Shown: positions 1-6,008 of the stretch, in pieces
How the letters are laid out: every line of letters begins with the position of its first letter
Position numbering within the stretch: the stretch's first letter is position 1
Assembly: GCA_031282225.1 (NCBI GenBank)
Contig: JAITEC010000015.1
Span: 1 to 13,359, forward strand
Source: Oscillospiraceae bacterium
GTDB taxonomy: Bacteria > Bacillota > Clostridia > Oscillospirales > Oscillospiraceae
Length of the DNA: 13,359 nt
Direction: 5' to 3'
Translations under genes and position numbers: made by a program
Notes under the pieces: model-generated
Database searches by the model: none
What the model saw: the letters and a program-made list of their open reading frames with translations, nothing else
What the model was told of the DNA's origin: nothing

Positions 1-150
1 TACGAGGATTTGACCGCCCCGGTCTGGCGCGTCTATCTGTATCCCGCGGACACGGACGCTTTTGCCGAGATCGGCTGCTATACGGCGCTGCTCGACGCGA
101 AAACGGGCGAGGCCGTAAGGCTGCTGTCGGCCGCCGACGGCAGGGGATAA
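1..150 (+). CDS. C-terminal fragment of an unrecognised protein
   Basis: Frame 1 is open from the window edge to a TAA at 148-150, giving the last 49 residues of a protein whose start lies outside. The tail contains W-R-V-Y-L, then a short acidic stretch, then L-L-D-A-K-T-G-E-A. That order (a strand, then an Asp-Ala-x-Thr-Gly-Glu turn) resembles the closing part of PepSY-type domains, which are usually secreted or membrane-linked, but 49 residues are too few to assign a family. Codon use is GC-rich like its neighbours. The gene ends just before a perfect hairpin, which fits it being the last gene of its transcript. Confidence 0.6.
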   Translation, partial: YEDLTAPVWRVYLYPADTDAFAEIGCYTALLDAKTGEAVRLLSAADGRG

Positions 151-164
151 TCATCCCGACCGGG

Positions 165-209
165 TGACGGACGCAACGCGGGGCGCTATGCCCCGCGTTG
201 CGTCCGTCA
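165..209 (+). terminator. Perfect 20-bp hairpin after the partial gene
   Basis: Left arm 165-184 and right arm 190-209 are exact reverse complements (20 bp, GC-rich core GCGGGGC/GCCCCGC) around the 5-nt loop GCTAT. It starts 15 nt after the stop of the partial gene and lies before the next promoter, the usual place for a terminator. No T-tract follows on either strand, so it is not a standard intrinsic terminator. It could instead stabilise the mRNA 3' end, act with Rho, or be a copy of a dispersed palindromic repeat. Confidence 0.5.
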
Positions 210-272
210 AAGGCGTGAACCCAGTATTCTAAAAAGCTGACAGGGGCGCGGTTGGGTCAGGGCGCGTTAGCC

Positions 273-301
273 TTGGCAAATGGAGCGGCCAGGTGTATAC
301 T
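273..301 (+). promoter_or_regulatory. Sigma-A type promoter of the deoxyinosine glycosylase gene
   Basis: The -35 TTGGCA (273-278) and -10 TATACT (296-301) are separated by exactly 17 bp; each box matches consensus at 5 of 6 positions. Only 7 nt separate the end of the -10 box from the ATG at 309, so the expected transcription start is at 308-309. The mRNA would then have no leader, and no Shine-Dalgarno is seen close to the ATG, consistent with that reading. Confidence 0.6.
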
Positions 302-308
302 GTCGGAC

Positions 309-812
309 ATGGACATCGTCATACACCCGCTTCGACCGGTCGCGGACGCCCGGTCGAAGGTATTGATTCTCGGCACGTTTCCGTCGCCGAAATCACGCGA
401 GGCCAAGTTTTATTATGCACATCCGCAAAACTGTTTTTGGACGACGCTGGCTTACGTGCTGGGCGAGGCGGCGCCCGCGCCCGATCCCGCCTCCAAGGCC
501 GCGTTTTTGCTGAAAAACCGCGTCGCCTTGTGGGACGTGCTGCACTCCTGCGCGATAGACGGCTCGTCGGACAGCAGCATACGCGAGCCCGTATTCAACA
601 AGTTCCGCCCGCTGATAGAGGCGAGCGAAATCTCGGCGATATTCACGACAGGCAGGAGGGCGACGCAGCTATTCAACGCGCATTGCAGCCATGATGCGCA
701 CATGGACGCAATCTATCTGCCATCCACAAGCCCCGCGAACAGGGCGTACCAATGCAGGCCGGAGTTCCTGGCGCACTGGATGCGCGTGCGCGATGCGCTG
801 AACGGGCCATAG
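309..812 (+). CDS. DNA-deoxyinosine glycosylase (hypoxanthine-DNA glycosylase, UDG superfamily family 6)
   Basis: This 167-residue protein is predicted to cut the N-glycosidic bond of hypoxanthine, the product of adenine deamination, in DNA, starting base excision repair in the cytoplasm. The N-terminal motif L-I-L-G-T-F-P-S (19-26) leads into F-Y-Y-A-H-P-Q-N-C-F-W (34-44), the signature of this family. Asn41 is the likely equivalent of the asparagine important for hypoxanthine removal in the archaeal family-6 enzyme (recalled from family knowledge). The second substrate-binding motif, P-S-T-S-P-A-N, is at 138-144. Length is normal for the family. The ATG at 309 gives the usual short lead into H-P-L. 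The frame stays open upstream to a TTG at 252 with AGGGG before it, but that adds 19 residues of low-complexity sequence. The gene is 118 bp before the glycyl radical enzyme on the same strand; a functional link is not evident. Confidence 0.9.
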   Translation: MDIVIHPLRPVADARSKVLILGTFPSPKSREAKFYYAHPQNCFWTTLAYVLGEAAPAPDPASKAAFLLKNRVALWDVLHSCAIDGSSDSSIREPVFNKFRPLIEASEISAIFTTGRRATQLFNAHCSHDAHMDAIYLPSTSPANRAYQCRPEFLAHWMRVRDALNGP

Positions 813-866
813 CGGAATGCGGCATAAAGCGGCACGGAATCGGTCAAGTATATTCTGGACGACTGT

Positions 867-884
867 GGGCGCGTCGCCGCGCCC
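867..884 (+). other. GC hairpin in the gap before the glycyl radical enzyme gene
   Basis: GGGCGCG (867-873) pairs perfectly with CGCGCCC (878-884) around TCGC. It lies in the 118-bp gap between the two plus-strand genes, 31 nt before the Shine-Dalgarno of the second. No T-run follows. It may be a partial terminator or an mRNA stability element, or simply a by-product of GC-rich sequence. I could not identify a convincing promoter in this gap, so the downstream gene may be read from the promoter at 273. Confidence 0.25.
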
Positions 885-915
885 CGGCGGAGCGTTGAAA
901 ACAATCAGAGCTTTG

Positions 916-923
916 AGGAGGGG
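916..923 (+). promoter_or_regulatory. Ribosome binding site that fixes the TTG start of the glycyl radical enzyme
   Basis: AGGAGGGG is a near-perfect Shine-Dalgarno. The core AGGAGG (916-921) ends 9 nt before the in-frame TTG at 931. The only in-frame ATG upstream (817) has no such site and would add 38 residues unlike the family, so 931 is preferred. A second TTG at 937 is 15 nt away and less likely. Confidence 0.75.
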
Positions 924-930
924 CAATATT

Positions 931-3333
931 TTGGTTTTGCATGACATCACGCCGCGCGTACGGAGGCTCCGGCAGCTATACCGCGACAGCGTCCCAACGC
1001 TTGACGCGGAGCGGACTCGGATACTCACGGATTACTACAGGCGCAGCACAAACGAGGTGCCGATCATCCGGCGCGCCACGGCGCTCTATGAGATACTCAC
1101 GAAGATGACGATTCGCGTGGAGGATGACGAGCTCATCGTGGGCAACGCGGGGAAGTATTTTCGCGGCTGCTGCATATGGCCGGAGTACGGCGGCCTGATG
1201 TGGCTCCGGCGCGAACTGGAGACCGGCGAATATGACAGGCGCGACTCAAAGACCGCGTACATGACGCTCCTGCCGGAGGACAGGGAATACCTGTGCTCCG
1301 TCGCCGATTACTGGCAGGAAAACGGCATAGGGGCGAAGCTGGACGCCGCGCTCCCGGAGGATGTGCCGGCGCTCGCGTCGGCGGGGGTCCTGCAGATAGA
1401 CAGGGGAGGGCAGGCCGCGCAGCCCCACGGGCACTTCAACGCCAATTACCGCAAGGCGGCGGAAAAGGGCTTTGGCGCTATCCGGCGCGAGGCTCTAGAG
1501 AAATTGTCCGGGCTGCGCGGCAAAGTATTCGGAGGGGACGCGGAGAAATACTTCTTCTACAAGGCCGTTGTGATCGCGTGCGAGGCGATAATGGCATTTT
1601 CAATGCGGTACGCCGCCGAGTGCCGCCGCCAATGCATATCGGCGGGGGAACAGCGCCGTGCCGAGCTCTTGGAAATGGCCGATTCGCTGGAGCATATAAT
1701 CGAAAACCCCGCGCGGACATTTCACGAGGCTGTGCAGGCCATATTCCTATACCACCTGGCGCTCAACATCGACGGGCAGTCGTTAGGGCTCACGCTCGGC
1801 AGGATGGATCAGCACGTAGGCGACTATCTCGAGCGGGACATAGAGTCCGGTCGCATGACCGAGGCCCGTGCGCAGGAGATACTGGACTGCTTTTTTATAA
1901 AAGTAGGCGACCTGTTCCTGTCCGGTCCCGCAGGCATGACGGAGTTTCTGGGCTCTTATTCCAACAATATGCGCATTACCGTCGGCGGTCGCACGAAAGA
2001 CGGGACCGACGCGACAAACCGGGTCACATATATGCTCCTGCAGTGCTCGGCGCGCCTGAGACTCCACGACCCCACGCTGTCGCTGTGCGTACACGGTGAT
2101 ACGCCGGCGGAGCTGTGGGAGGCGAGCCTTGAGACCGCGAAGATAAACGGAGGTATCCCGACTTTCGACAACTGCGACCTCATCATAAGCACGTTGCAGG
2201 AGCGGGGGCTGGAGCTTTGTGACGCGCGAAATTTCTGCGTGATCGGCTGCGCCGAGATATCCGGCTCGGGGTGCGAGTTTTCAAACGTGTCCGCCCCTTT
2301 TTCAAAGACGTTCATAAGCATGGGCAACGTGTTCCTACAGGCGATAAACGACGGGAAGAATCCCGCAAACGGGGCGCAGTGCGGACTCAATACGGGATAC
2401 CTATACGAAATGGCCGCCTTTGACGATGTCAAGGACGCGTTCCGCGCGCAGCTGGAGTATTTTATGGACTGGCACGTGTCCATAAACAATCTCATGGAGA
2501 CCGTGGGGAACCCGCACTGCCAGTGCGCGCTGGCGTCCGCCACGGTGGACGGATGCATGGAGTCCGGGCGCGACATGATGTTGGGCGGCGCGAAGTACAA
2601 TTCGACGGGCGGCGCCGCCATTGGGATGGCGACGGCGATAGACAGCCTGTTGGCGGTAAGATACCTCGTGTTTGACAGGAAGCTCTGCTCCGCCCGCGAA
2701 TTGTACGATGCCGTCATGGCAAACTGGGAGGGGCACGAGAGCCTGCGGCAGCTTGCGATCAACGATGTGCCGTATTATGGCAACGGCGAAGGCTATGCCG
2801 ACGAGATCGCCTCGTGGGTGTCCGACCTGTACTCGGGCCGGTATAATTCCTACATAGGCCCGAGGGGAGGCCACAGGGCGGGCATCTATTCCGCCGGGAT
2901 ACACGTGGCGTTCGGGTACGGGACCCACGCGACTCCAAACGGTAGGAAGGCGGGGGAGCCGGTCTCGGACGGGATATCGCCGTCGCAGGGCGCGGACAGG
3001 TGCGGCCCGACAGGGGTGGCGAGGTCCGTTATCGCGATTCATCCGCGCAATTACGGCAACGGCATACAGTTTTGCATAAAGCTCCACCCGTCAAGCGTAG
3101 CGGGGCGCGAAGGGAACGAGAAGCTGCGGCAGTATATACAGGCGTTTTTTGACGAGGGCGGGATGCAGGTCCAGTACAACGTTGTGTCCTCCGACATACT
3201 AAGACAGGCGAGAGAGAACCCCGGCGAATACCGCGACCTCGTCGTGCGCGTGGCGGGTTTTTCCGCCTACTTCGTGGAGTTGCACGGCGGTATGCAAAAC
3301 GACCTCATCCGGCGCACGGACAACAGTTTATAA
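931..3333 (+). CDS. Glycyl radical enzyme (pyruvate formate-lyase / dehydratase superfamily), substrate unknown
   Basis: This is an 800-residue cytoplasmic enzyme of strict anaerobes. A glycyl radical, installed by a separate radical-SAM activase, is passed to an active-site cysteine that starts radical cleavage of the substrate. The radical site is clear: R-V-A-G-F-S-A-Y-F near the C-terminus, with Gly776 (codon 3256-3258). The thiyl cysteine is Cys440 in V-I-G-C-A-E-I-S, with Glu442 two residues on, as in the dehydratase/eliminase branch (glycerol dehydratase, CutC, hydroxyproline dehydratase). PFL itself has Cys-Cys here. The family motif T-P-N-G-R-K is at 668-673, before V-S-D-G-I-S-P. 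His168 (P-H-G-H-F) and His275 (L-Y-H-L) lie near histidines conserved in dehydratase GREs. The usual G-C-V-E-P is changed to G-C-A-E-I-S-G-S-G-C, and the common E-x-N-G-H-S segment reads N-I-D-G-Q-S, so I do not assign glycerol, choline or hydroxyproline as substrate. No activase gene is in the window. Confidence 0.92.
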   Translation: MVLHDITPRVRRLRQLYRDSVPTLDAERTRILTDYYRRSTNEVPIIRRATALYEILTKMTIRVEDDELIVGNAGKYFRGCCIWPEYGGLMWLRRELETGEYDRRDSKTAYMTLLPEDREYLCSVADYWQENGIGAKLDAALPEDVPALASAGVLQIDRGGQAAQPHGHFNANYRKAAEKGFGAIRREALEKLSGLRGKVFGGDAEKYFFYKAVVIACEAIMAFSMRYAAECRRQCISAGEQRRAELLEMADSLEHIIENPARTFHEAVQAIFLYHLALNIDGQSLGLTLGRMDQHVGDYLERDIESGRMTEARAQEILDCFFIKVGDLFLSGPAGMTEFLGSYSNNMRITVGGRTKDGTDATNRVTYMLLQCSARLRLHDPTLSLCVHGDTPAELWEASLETAKINGGIPTFDNCDLIISTLQERGLELCDARNFCVIGCAEISGSGCEFSNVSAPFSKTFISMGNVFLQAINDGKNPANGAQCGLNTGYLYEMAAFDDVKDAFRAQLEYFMDWHVSINNLMETVGNPHCQCALASATVDGCMESGRDMMLGGAKYNSTGGAAIGMATAIDSLLAVRYLVFDRKLCSARELYDAVMANWEGHESLRQLAINDVPYYGNGEGYADEIASWVSDLYSGRYNSYIGPRGGHRAGIYSAGIHVAFGYGTHATPNGRKAGEPVSDGISPSQGADRCGPTGVARSVIAIHPRNYGNGIQFCIKLHPSSVAGREGNEKLRQYIQAFFDEGGMQVQYNVVSSDILRQARENPGEYRDLVVRVAGFSAYFVELHGGMQNDLIRRTDNSL

Positions 3334-3397
3334 GTGATCTGAGTTACGCTTAAACGCGGCGGTAAGCCGGTTGGGCAGAGGCGTCGCGTCATACTTC

Positions 3398-3426
3398 CGA
3401 ACGCTCCGGGCGTGCGAAAATCGTTT
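3398..3426 (+). terminator. Possible terminator between the convergent GRE and MBL genes
   Basis: CGAACGC (3398-3404) can pair with GCGTGCG (3410-3416) around TCCGG, with one mismatch. On the plus strand a short TTTT run follows at 3423-3426, six bases after the stem. It lies in the 108-bp gap between two genes that converge, where termination in both directions is expected. The stem is short and the T-run is interrupted, so this is a weak call. Confidence 0.35.
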
Positions 3427-3441
3427 TATACAGCGTCGTTG

Positions 3442-4173
3442 TCAATTTCTCCTTTTTATCCCCGGTATCAAGGTTTTGCAGTCGAGGTAATGTCGATAGC
3501 GCGAAAGGTCTTTCGGCGGGAACGGGTTTCCGTGAGACGGGTAGATTTTACCTGGATCGAGCGAGAGCATCTTATCCCACGACCGATGAAACTCCGCGAC
3601 GTCTTCGATCCATATCGTGTGCCGCGCCTTGCTGATAACCGCGTTCATAGCCGCGTCGCCGCAAAACAGCTCGCCCGTTTGCGGCAAGAATAAGCCGATC
3701 GAATCGTCCGTGTGTCCGGGCAAATGCAGAATGCGAAAGGGCAGACCGAGTTCCTCAAAGGGCTGGTCGTCCTCGGTTTCGACGATGATCGCGCGTTCAG
3801 GCGGCAGACTCACGGGAGGAAACGAAAAATCTTTTTTTACAAGGCTGAACAGCGACGCCGTAAACGATGAGTATCCCGCCCCCGGTTTTTCGTGACTTTG
3901 CCCTGTTTTAAGATATTCGACCGCCAAAGGGTGTAGTATGACCTTTGCGTCCGTGCTTGCCATAAGCTCCCCAAGAAAGCCGGAGTGGTCGTCGTGGTGG
4001 TGCGTCAGGAAGATGTGTCTCAACTCGGACAGTGGCCATAGGCGCTCGAATTTAGCGCGAAAGGCGGGGAACTGCCCGGCATATCCCGTGTCGATGGCGA
4101 TAATGCCGTCCGGCGTTTCAAGCAGATAGTTGCGGACGGCGTAACCGCCGATTTCATGGATTTTTATGTGCAT
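3442..4173 (-). CDS. MBL-fold metallo-hydrolase, function not assigned
   Basis: This 243-residue soluble protein of the metallo-beta-lactamase fold is likely a two-metal hydrolase acting on an ester, thioester or other small substrate in the cytoplasm. The zinc ligands are complete: T-H-H-H-D-D-H (H58, H60, D62, H63), then L-P-G-H (H154), C-G-D (D173) and P-S-H (H214). Overall organisation, with N-terminal D-T-G (28-30) and the H-T-D-D-S segment after H154, matches the general glyoxalase-II-like/MBL group, with no extra domain. There is no signal peptide. The ATG at 4173 follows GGAGG (plus 4181-4185) with a 7-nt gap. It is transcribed away from pyrC's end and converges on the GRE gene. A predicted promoter, an operator-like repeat and a 17-codon upstream ORF lie directly upstream. 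Substrate cannot be told from sequence. Confidence 0.88.
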   Translation of the reverse strand: MHIKIHEIGGYAVRNYLLETPDGIIAIDTGYAGQFPAFRAKFERLWPLSELRHIFLTHHHDDHSGFLGELMASTDAKVILHPLAVEYLKTGQSHEKPGAGYSSFTASLFSLVKKDFSFPPVSLPPERAIIVETEDDQPFEELGLPFRILHLPGHTDDSIGLFLPQTGELFCGDAAMNAVISKARHTIWIEDVAEFHRSWDKMLSLDPGKIYPSHGNPFPPKDLSRYRHYLDCKTLIPGIKRRN

Positions 4174-4217
4174 CGCGCATCCTCCGTCCTGAGCTTCAGT
4201 TTTGCGCTTTCCTCCAT
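4164..4217 (-). CDS. 17-codon upstream ORF overlapping the MBL hydrolase start
   Basis: On the minus strand an ATG at 4217 follows GGAGG with a 5-nt gap and encodes 17 residues beginning M-E-E-S-A-K-L-K and ending R-C-T. It stops at 4164-4166 inside the first codons of the MBL gene, in a different frame. The second GGAGG, serving the MBL start, lies within this small ORF. The layout fits translational coupling or a leader peptide. The peptide itself matches nothing I know, and it could be a chance ORF behind a duplicated SD-like sequence. Confidence 0.35.
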   Translation of the reverse strand: MEESAKLKLRTEDARCT

Positions 4218-4227
4218 AGTGCCTCCG

Positions 4228-4259
4228 TAATATTTATTGGTTCAAACATATAAATATTA
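4228..4259. promoter_or_regulatory. Operator-like inverted repeat over the MBL promoter
   Basis: The 10-bp arms TAATATTTAT (4228-4237) and ATAAATATTA (4250-4259) are exact reverse complements, with 12 nt between. The right arm overlaps the -10 box and the left arm covers early transcribed sequence, so a dimeric regulator bound here would block initiation. The AT-only arms make chance formation more likely in AT-rich DNA, and no regulator gene is next to it. Confidence 0.4.
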
Positions 4260-4264
4260 TAACA
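4256..4264 (-). promoter_or_regulatory. Extended -10 promoter of the MBL hydrolase gene
   Basis: Read on the minus strand this is TGTTATAAT: a perfect TATAAT (plus 4256-4261) preceded by the extended -10 TG. No good -35 is found at 16-18 bp, which is acceptable for an extended -10 promoter. The transcript would start near 4249, leaving about 75 nt of leader with the small upstream ORF. The surrounding AT-rich stretch stands out from the GC-rich coding DNA. Confidence 0.55.
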
Positions 4265-4285
4265 TACGCTCTCGCACTCAAGCAG

Positions 4286-4370
4286 AAACAATTTGAATAT
4301 GTTCCGGCTGCAAGCTGATGTACTCGTCAAGTACTCGTCAACATCCAATGCGTCACGATCCAAATTGTTT
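4286..4370. repeat. Inverted repeat pair spanning 85 bp between MBL and pyrC
   Basis: AAACAATTTG (4286-4295) and CAAATTGTTT (4361-4370) are perfect 10-bp inverted arms 65 nt apart. The right arm overlaps ATTGTTTACA (4364-4373), whose exact reverse complement TGTAAACAAT recurs at 4483-4492 in the last codons of pyrC. The stretch codes for nothing convincing. It could be a degraded small insertion or a regulatory structure. No clear target-site duplication was seen. Confidence 0.35.
4320..4341. repeat. Perfect 11-bp tandem duplication
   Basis: GTACTCGTCAA occurs twice head to tail (4320-4330 and 4331-4341) with no mismatch. It sits between the inverted arms at 4286 and 4361. This looks like a recent slippage or insertion footprint. 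Confidence 0.7.
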
Positions 4371-4477
4371 ACACCTGCAAGGCGTGAGTAGACAAGTTCC
4401 GGCAGGCCGTTAAGGCACGTCCCCGTTTCTGGTTTGTTACGGCGGAGTCGTGACAAGCGAAATTGTTCCCATGTATG

Positions 4478-5761
4478 TTATCTGTAAACAATCTTGCCGC
4501 CGCGTATCGTGTACTTCACGCGGCCGCGCAGCTCGGAACCCGCGAACGGGGTGTTGCGCGCCTTGGAGCGGAAGAGCTGCGGGGCAACGGTCCAGGGTTC
4601 GCCGGGGTCAAACAGCGTGATATCTGCCGGCGCGCCAATCGACAGCCCGCGCGCGGGCAGGCCGAGTATGCGCGCGGGCGCTTGGGAGAGCAGCCGTACT
4701 ATATCCAAGAGCGGCAGTTCGCCCGTGTGGTACAGGGACGTCAGCGAGACGGCGAGCGATGTCTCGAGGCCTATCATGCCGCTCGGCGCGTCGGGGAGCG
4801 GCTTTGCTTTTTCCTCGGCGGAGTGCGGGGCATGATCCGTGGCTATGGCGTCGAGCGTACCGTCGCGTAGACCGACTATTATTGCCGCAACGTCGCCGCC
4901 CGTGCGCAAGGGCGGGTTCACGCGCGCGAGCGAACCGAGCCGTGGCACCTCGTCCTCTGTCAGCGAGAAGTAATGGGGGCACGTCTCGGCGGTGACACGC
5001 ACGCCGTCCGCCTTCGCCCGGCGAATTATCTCAACTGAGCGCCCCGTGGACACGTGCGCTATATGCACTCGCGCCCCGTTCTCCGCAGCGAGCAGGGTAT
5101 CGCGCGCTATCATGATCTCCTCGGCTATGGCGGGCCTGCCGGGCAGCCCCAGCAATGCGGAGAGCCGCCCGGCGTTCACCGCGCGATCTCCGGCGAGCGT
5201 GGCGTCTTCGCAGTGGCTGCTTATAAATGTGCCCAGCTCGTCCGCCCGCCTGAGAGCCGCGCGCATTACGGCGGCACTCATAACGGGCTGCCCGTCATCC
5301 GAAAATGCCGCAGCGCCCGCGCCGAGCAGCGCCGCGAAGTCGGTCAGTCTCTCGCCGCGCTGCCCGACGGTAACGGCCGCGTACGGCAACACGGCGACGG
5401 GCGCGCGCCGCGACTTCTCCGCGATATACGCGAGCGTATCGGCGTTGTCCGCGACAGGCGACGTGTTGGGCATGCACGCCATGGCCGTAAACCCACCCGC
5501 CGCCGCCGCCGCCGCTCCCGTGAGGATGTCCTCTTTATATGTGGATCCGGGGTCGCGCAGGTGAACGTGCATATCTACGAATCCCGGCGCCGCGACGAGC
5601 CCGGCGGCCTCAATGACCTCCACGCCGCGAAGCCCCGCCGGCACGTCGTTCAGCGGCGCAATGGCCCCACCCGAGACAAAGACGTCCCGCACCGCGTCGG
5701 CGCTCGCCGCCGGGTCGACCACGCGCCCCCCGCGAATGAGCAGAAAAGTGGGTTTTGGCAT
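4478..5761 (-). CDS. pyrC: Dihydroorotase (type I)
   Basis: This 427-residue cytoplasmic zinc enzyme of the amidohydrolase superfamily interconverts N-carbamoyl-aspartate and dihydroorotate, the third step of de novo pyrimidine synthesis. All signatures are present: D-M-H-V-H-L-R-D-P-G (63-72, metal ligands H65 and H67), M-P-N-T (97-100), the S-D-D-G metal-site segment (154-157), S-S-H (H183), H-I-A-H-V-S-T (233-239, H236), E-T-C-P-H-Y (259-264), A-T-D-H-A-P-H-S (307-314, catalytic D309) and N-T-P-F-A-G (403-408). Length matches type I enzymes. The ATG at 5761 is preceded by GAGGGG (plus 5771-5776) with a 9-nt gap and by a good promoter, so it is probably transcribed alone. In many Firmicutes pyrC is inside a pyr operon; here neither neighbour is a pyrimidine gene. 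I saw no PyrR-type binding loop in the short leader. Confidence 0.96.
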   Translation of the reverse strand: MPKPTFLLIRGGRVVDPAASADAVRDVFVSGGAIAPLNDVPAGLRGVEVIEAAGLVAAPGFVDMHVHLRDPGSTYKEDILTGAAAAAAGGFTAMACMPNTSPVADNADTLAYIAEKSRRAPVAVLPYAAVTVGQRGERLTDFAALLGAGAAAFSDDGQPVMSAAVMRAALRRADELGTFISSHCEDATLAGDRAVNAGRLSALLGLPGRPAIAEEIMIARDTLLAAENGARVHIAHVSTGRSVEIIRRAKADGVRVTAETCPHYFSLTEDEVPRLGSLARVNPPLRTGGDVAAIIVGLRDGTLDAIATDHAPHSAEEKAKPLPDAPSGMIGLETSLAVSLTSLYHTGELPLLDIVRLLSQAPARILGLPARGLSIGAPADITLFDPGEPWTVAPQLFRSKARNTPFAGSELRGRVKYTIRGGKIVYR

Positions 5762-5812
5762 TTGTAGGCACCCCTCTTTGCGTTGATTTCGTTGGGGACA
5801 GTTACAATAGAC

Positions 5813-5841
5813 AGTATAAGCGATAAGTACTTTGTTATCAA
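5813..5841 (-). promoter_or_regulatory. Sigma-A type promoter of pyrC
   Basis: On the minus strand the -35 is TTGATA (plus 5836-5841) and the -10 is TATACT (plus 5813-5818), spaced exactly 17 bp; each box matches consensus at 5 of 6 positions. The expected start is near 5806, leaving a leader of about 45 nt. In that leader CCCC (5794-5797) could pair with the GGGG of the ribosome binding site (5771-5774), but the stem is only 4 bp. Confidence 0.65.
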
Positions 5842-5864
5842 GCTGTCGCGTGTATGGATTATTT

Positions 5865-5906
5865 CGTTTGTCACGACCCGTTTGTCATGACTGCGCCGCG
5901 ACAAAC
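5865..5906. repeat. Direct and inverted CGTTTGTC repeats upstream of pyrC
   Basis: CGTTTGTCACGAC (5865-5877) is repeated 14 bp later as CGTTTGTCATGAC (5879-5891), differing at one base. The inverted word GACAAACG follows at 5899-5906, so either direct copy can form an 8-bp stem with it; the two hairpins exclude each other. The block lies upstream of the pyrC promoter and downstream of the surface-protein gene. It could be protein-binding sites or part of a dispersed intergenic repeat. Confidence 0.45.
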
Positions 5907-5949
5907 GAGATACGAAGGCTAAGCTCTCGCGTTGCGACGCTCGCAGAGT

Positions 5950-5982
5950 GCATTTTCCGGGGACTGGATCCCCGGAAAATGC
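5950..5982 (-). terminator. Strong hairpin after the surface-protein gene
   Basis: The arms 5950-5963 and 5969-5982 are perfect 14-bp complements (GCATTTTCCGGGGA and its reverse complement) around a 5-nt loop. The hairpin begins 26 nt past the stop codon of the 7.1-kb gene, in the right place to end its transcript before pyrC. No U-run follows on the minus strand, just as for the hairpin at 165-209. It may be a factor-dependent terminator or 3'-end stabiliser. Confidence 0.55.
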
Positions 5983-6008
5983 GAAGTTCAACAATTTTTG
6001 ATCCGCCG

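Noticed and set aside
817..930. Longer N-terminus for the glycyl radical enzyme from the ATG at 817
   Set aside because: The extra 38 residues are Arg/Ser-rich and unlike GRE N-termini, and a strong AGGAGG lies inside this stretch in front of the TTG at 931.
4196..4456. 86-codon minus-strand ORF between pyrC and the MBL gene
   Set aside because: It starts at a TTG without a clear Shine-Dalgarno, runs through the 11-bp tandem repeat and straight through the predicted MBL promoter, and resembles nothing I know. Treated as non-coding.
4992..5767. Plus-strand ORFs antisense to pyrC
   Set aside because: They mirror the codon bias of pyrC, have Arg/Ala/Ser-rich compositions, and lack ribosome binding sites.
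5762..5806. Start-site-dependent hairpin control of pyrC as in enteric bacteria
   Set aside because: The CCCC and GGGG tracts could pair, but the stem is only 4 bp and the C-tract is well downstream of the expected start, unlike the enteric arrangement.
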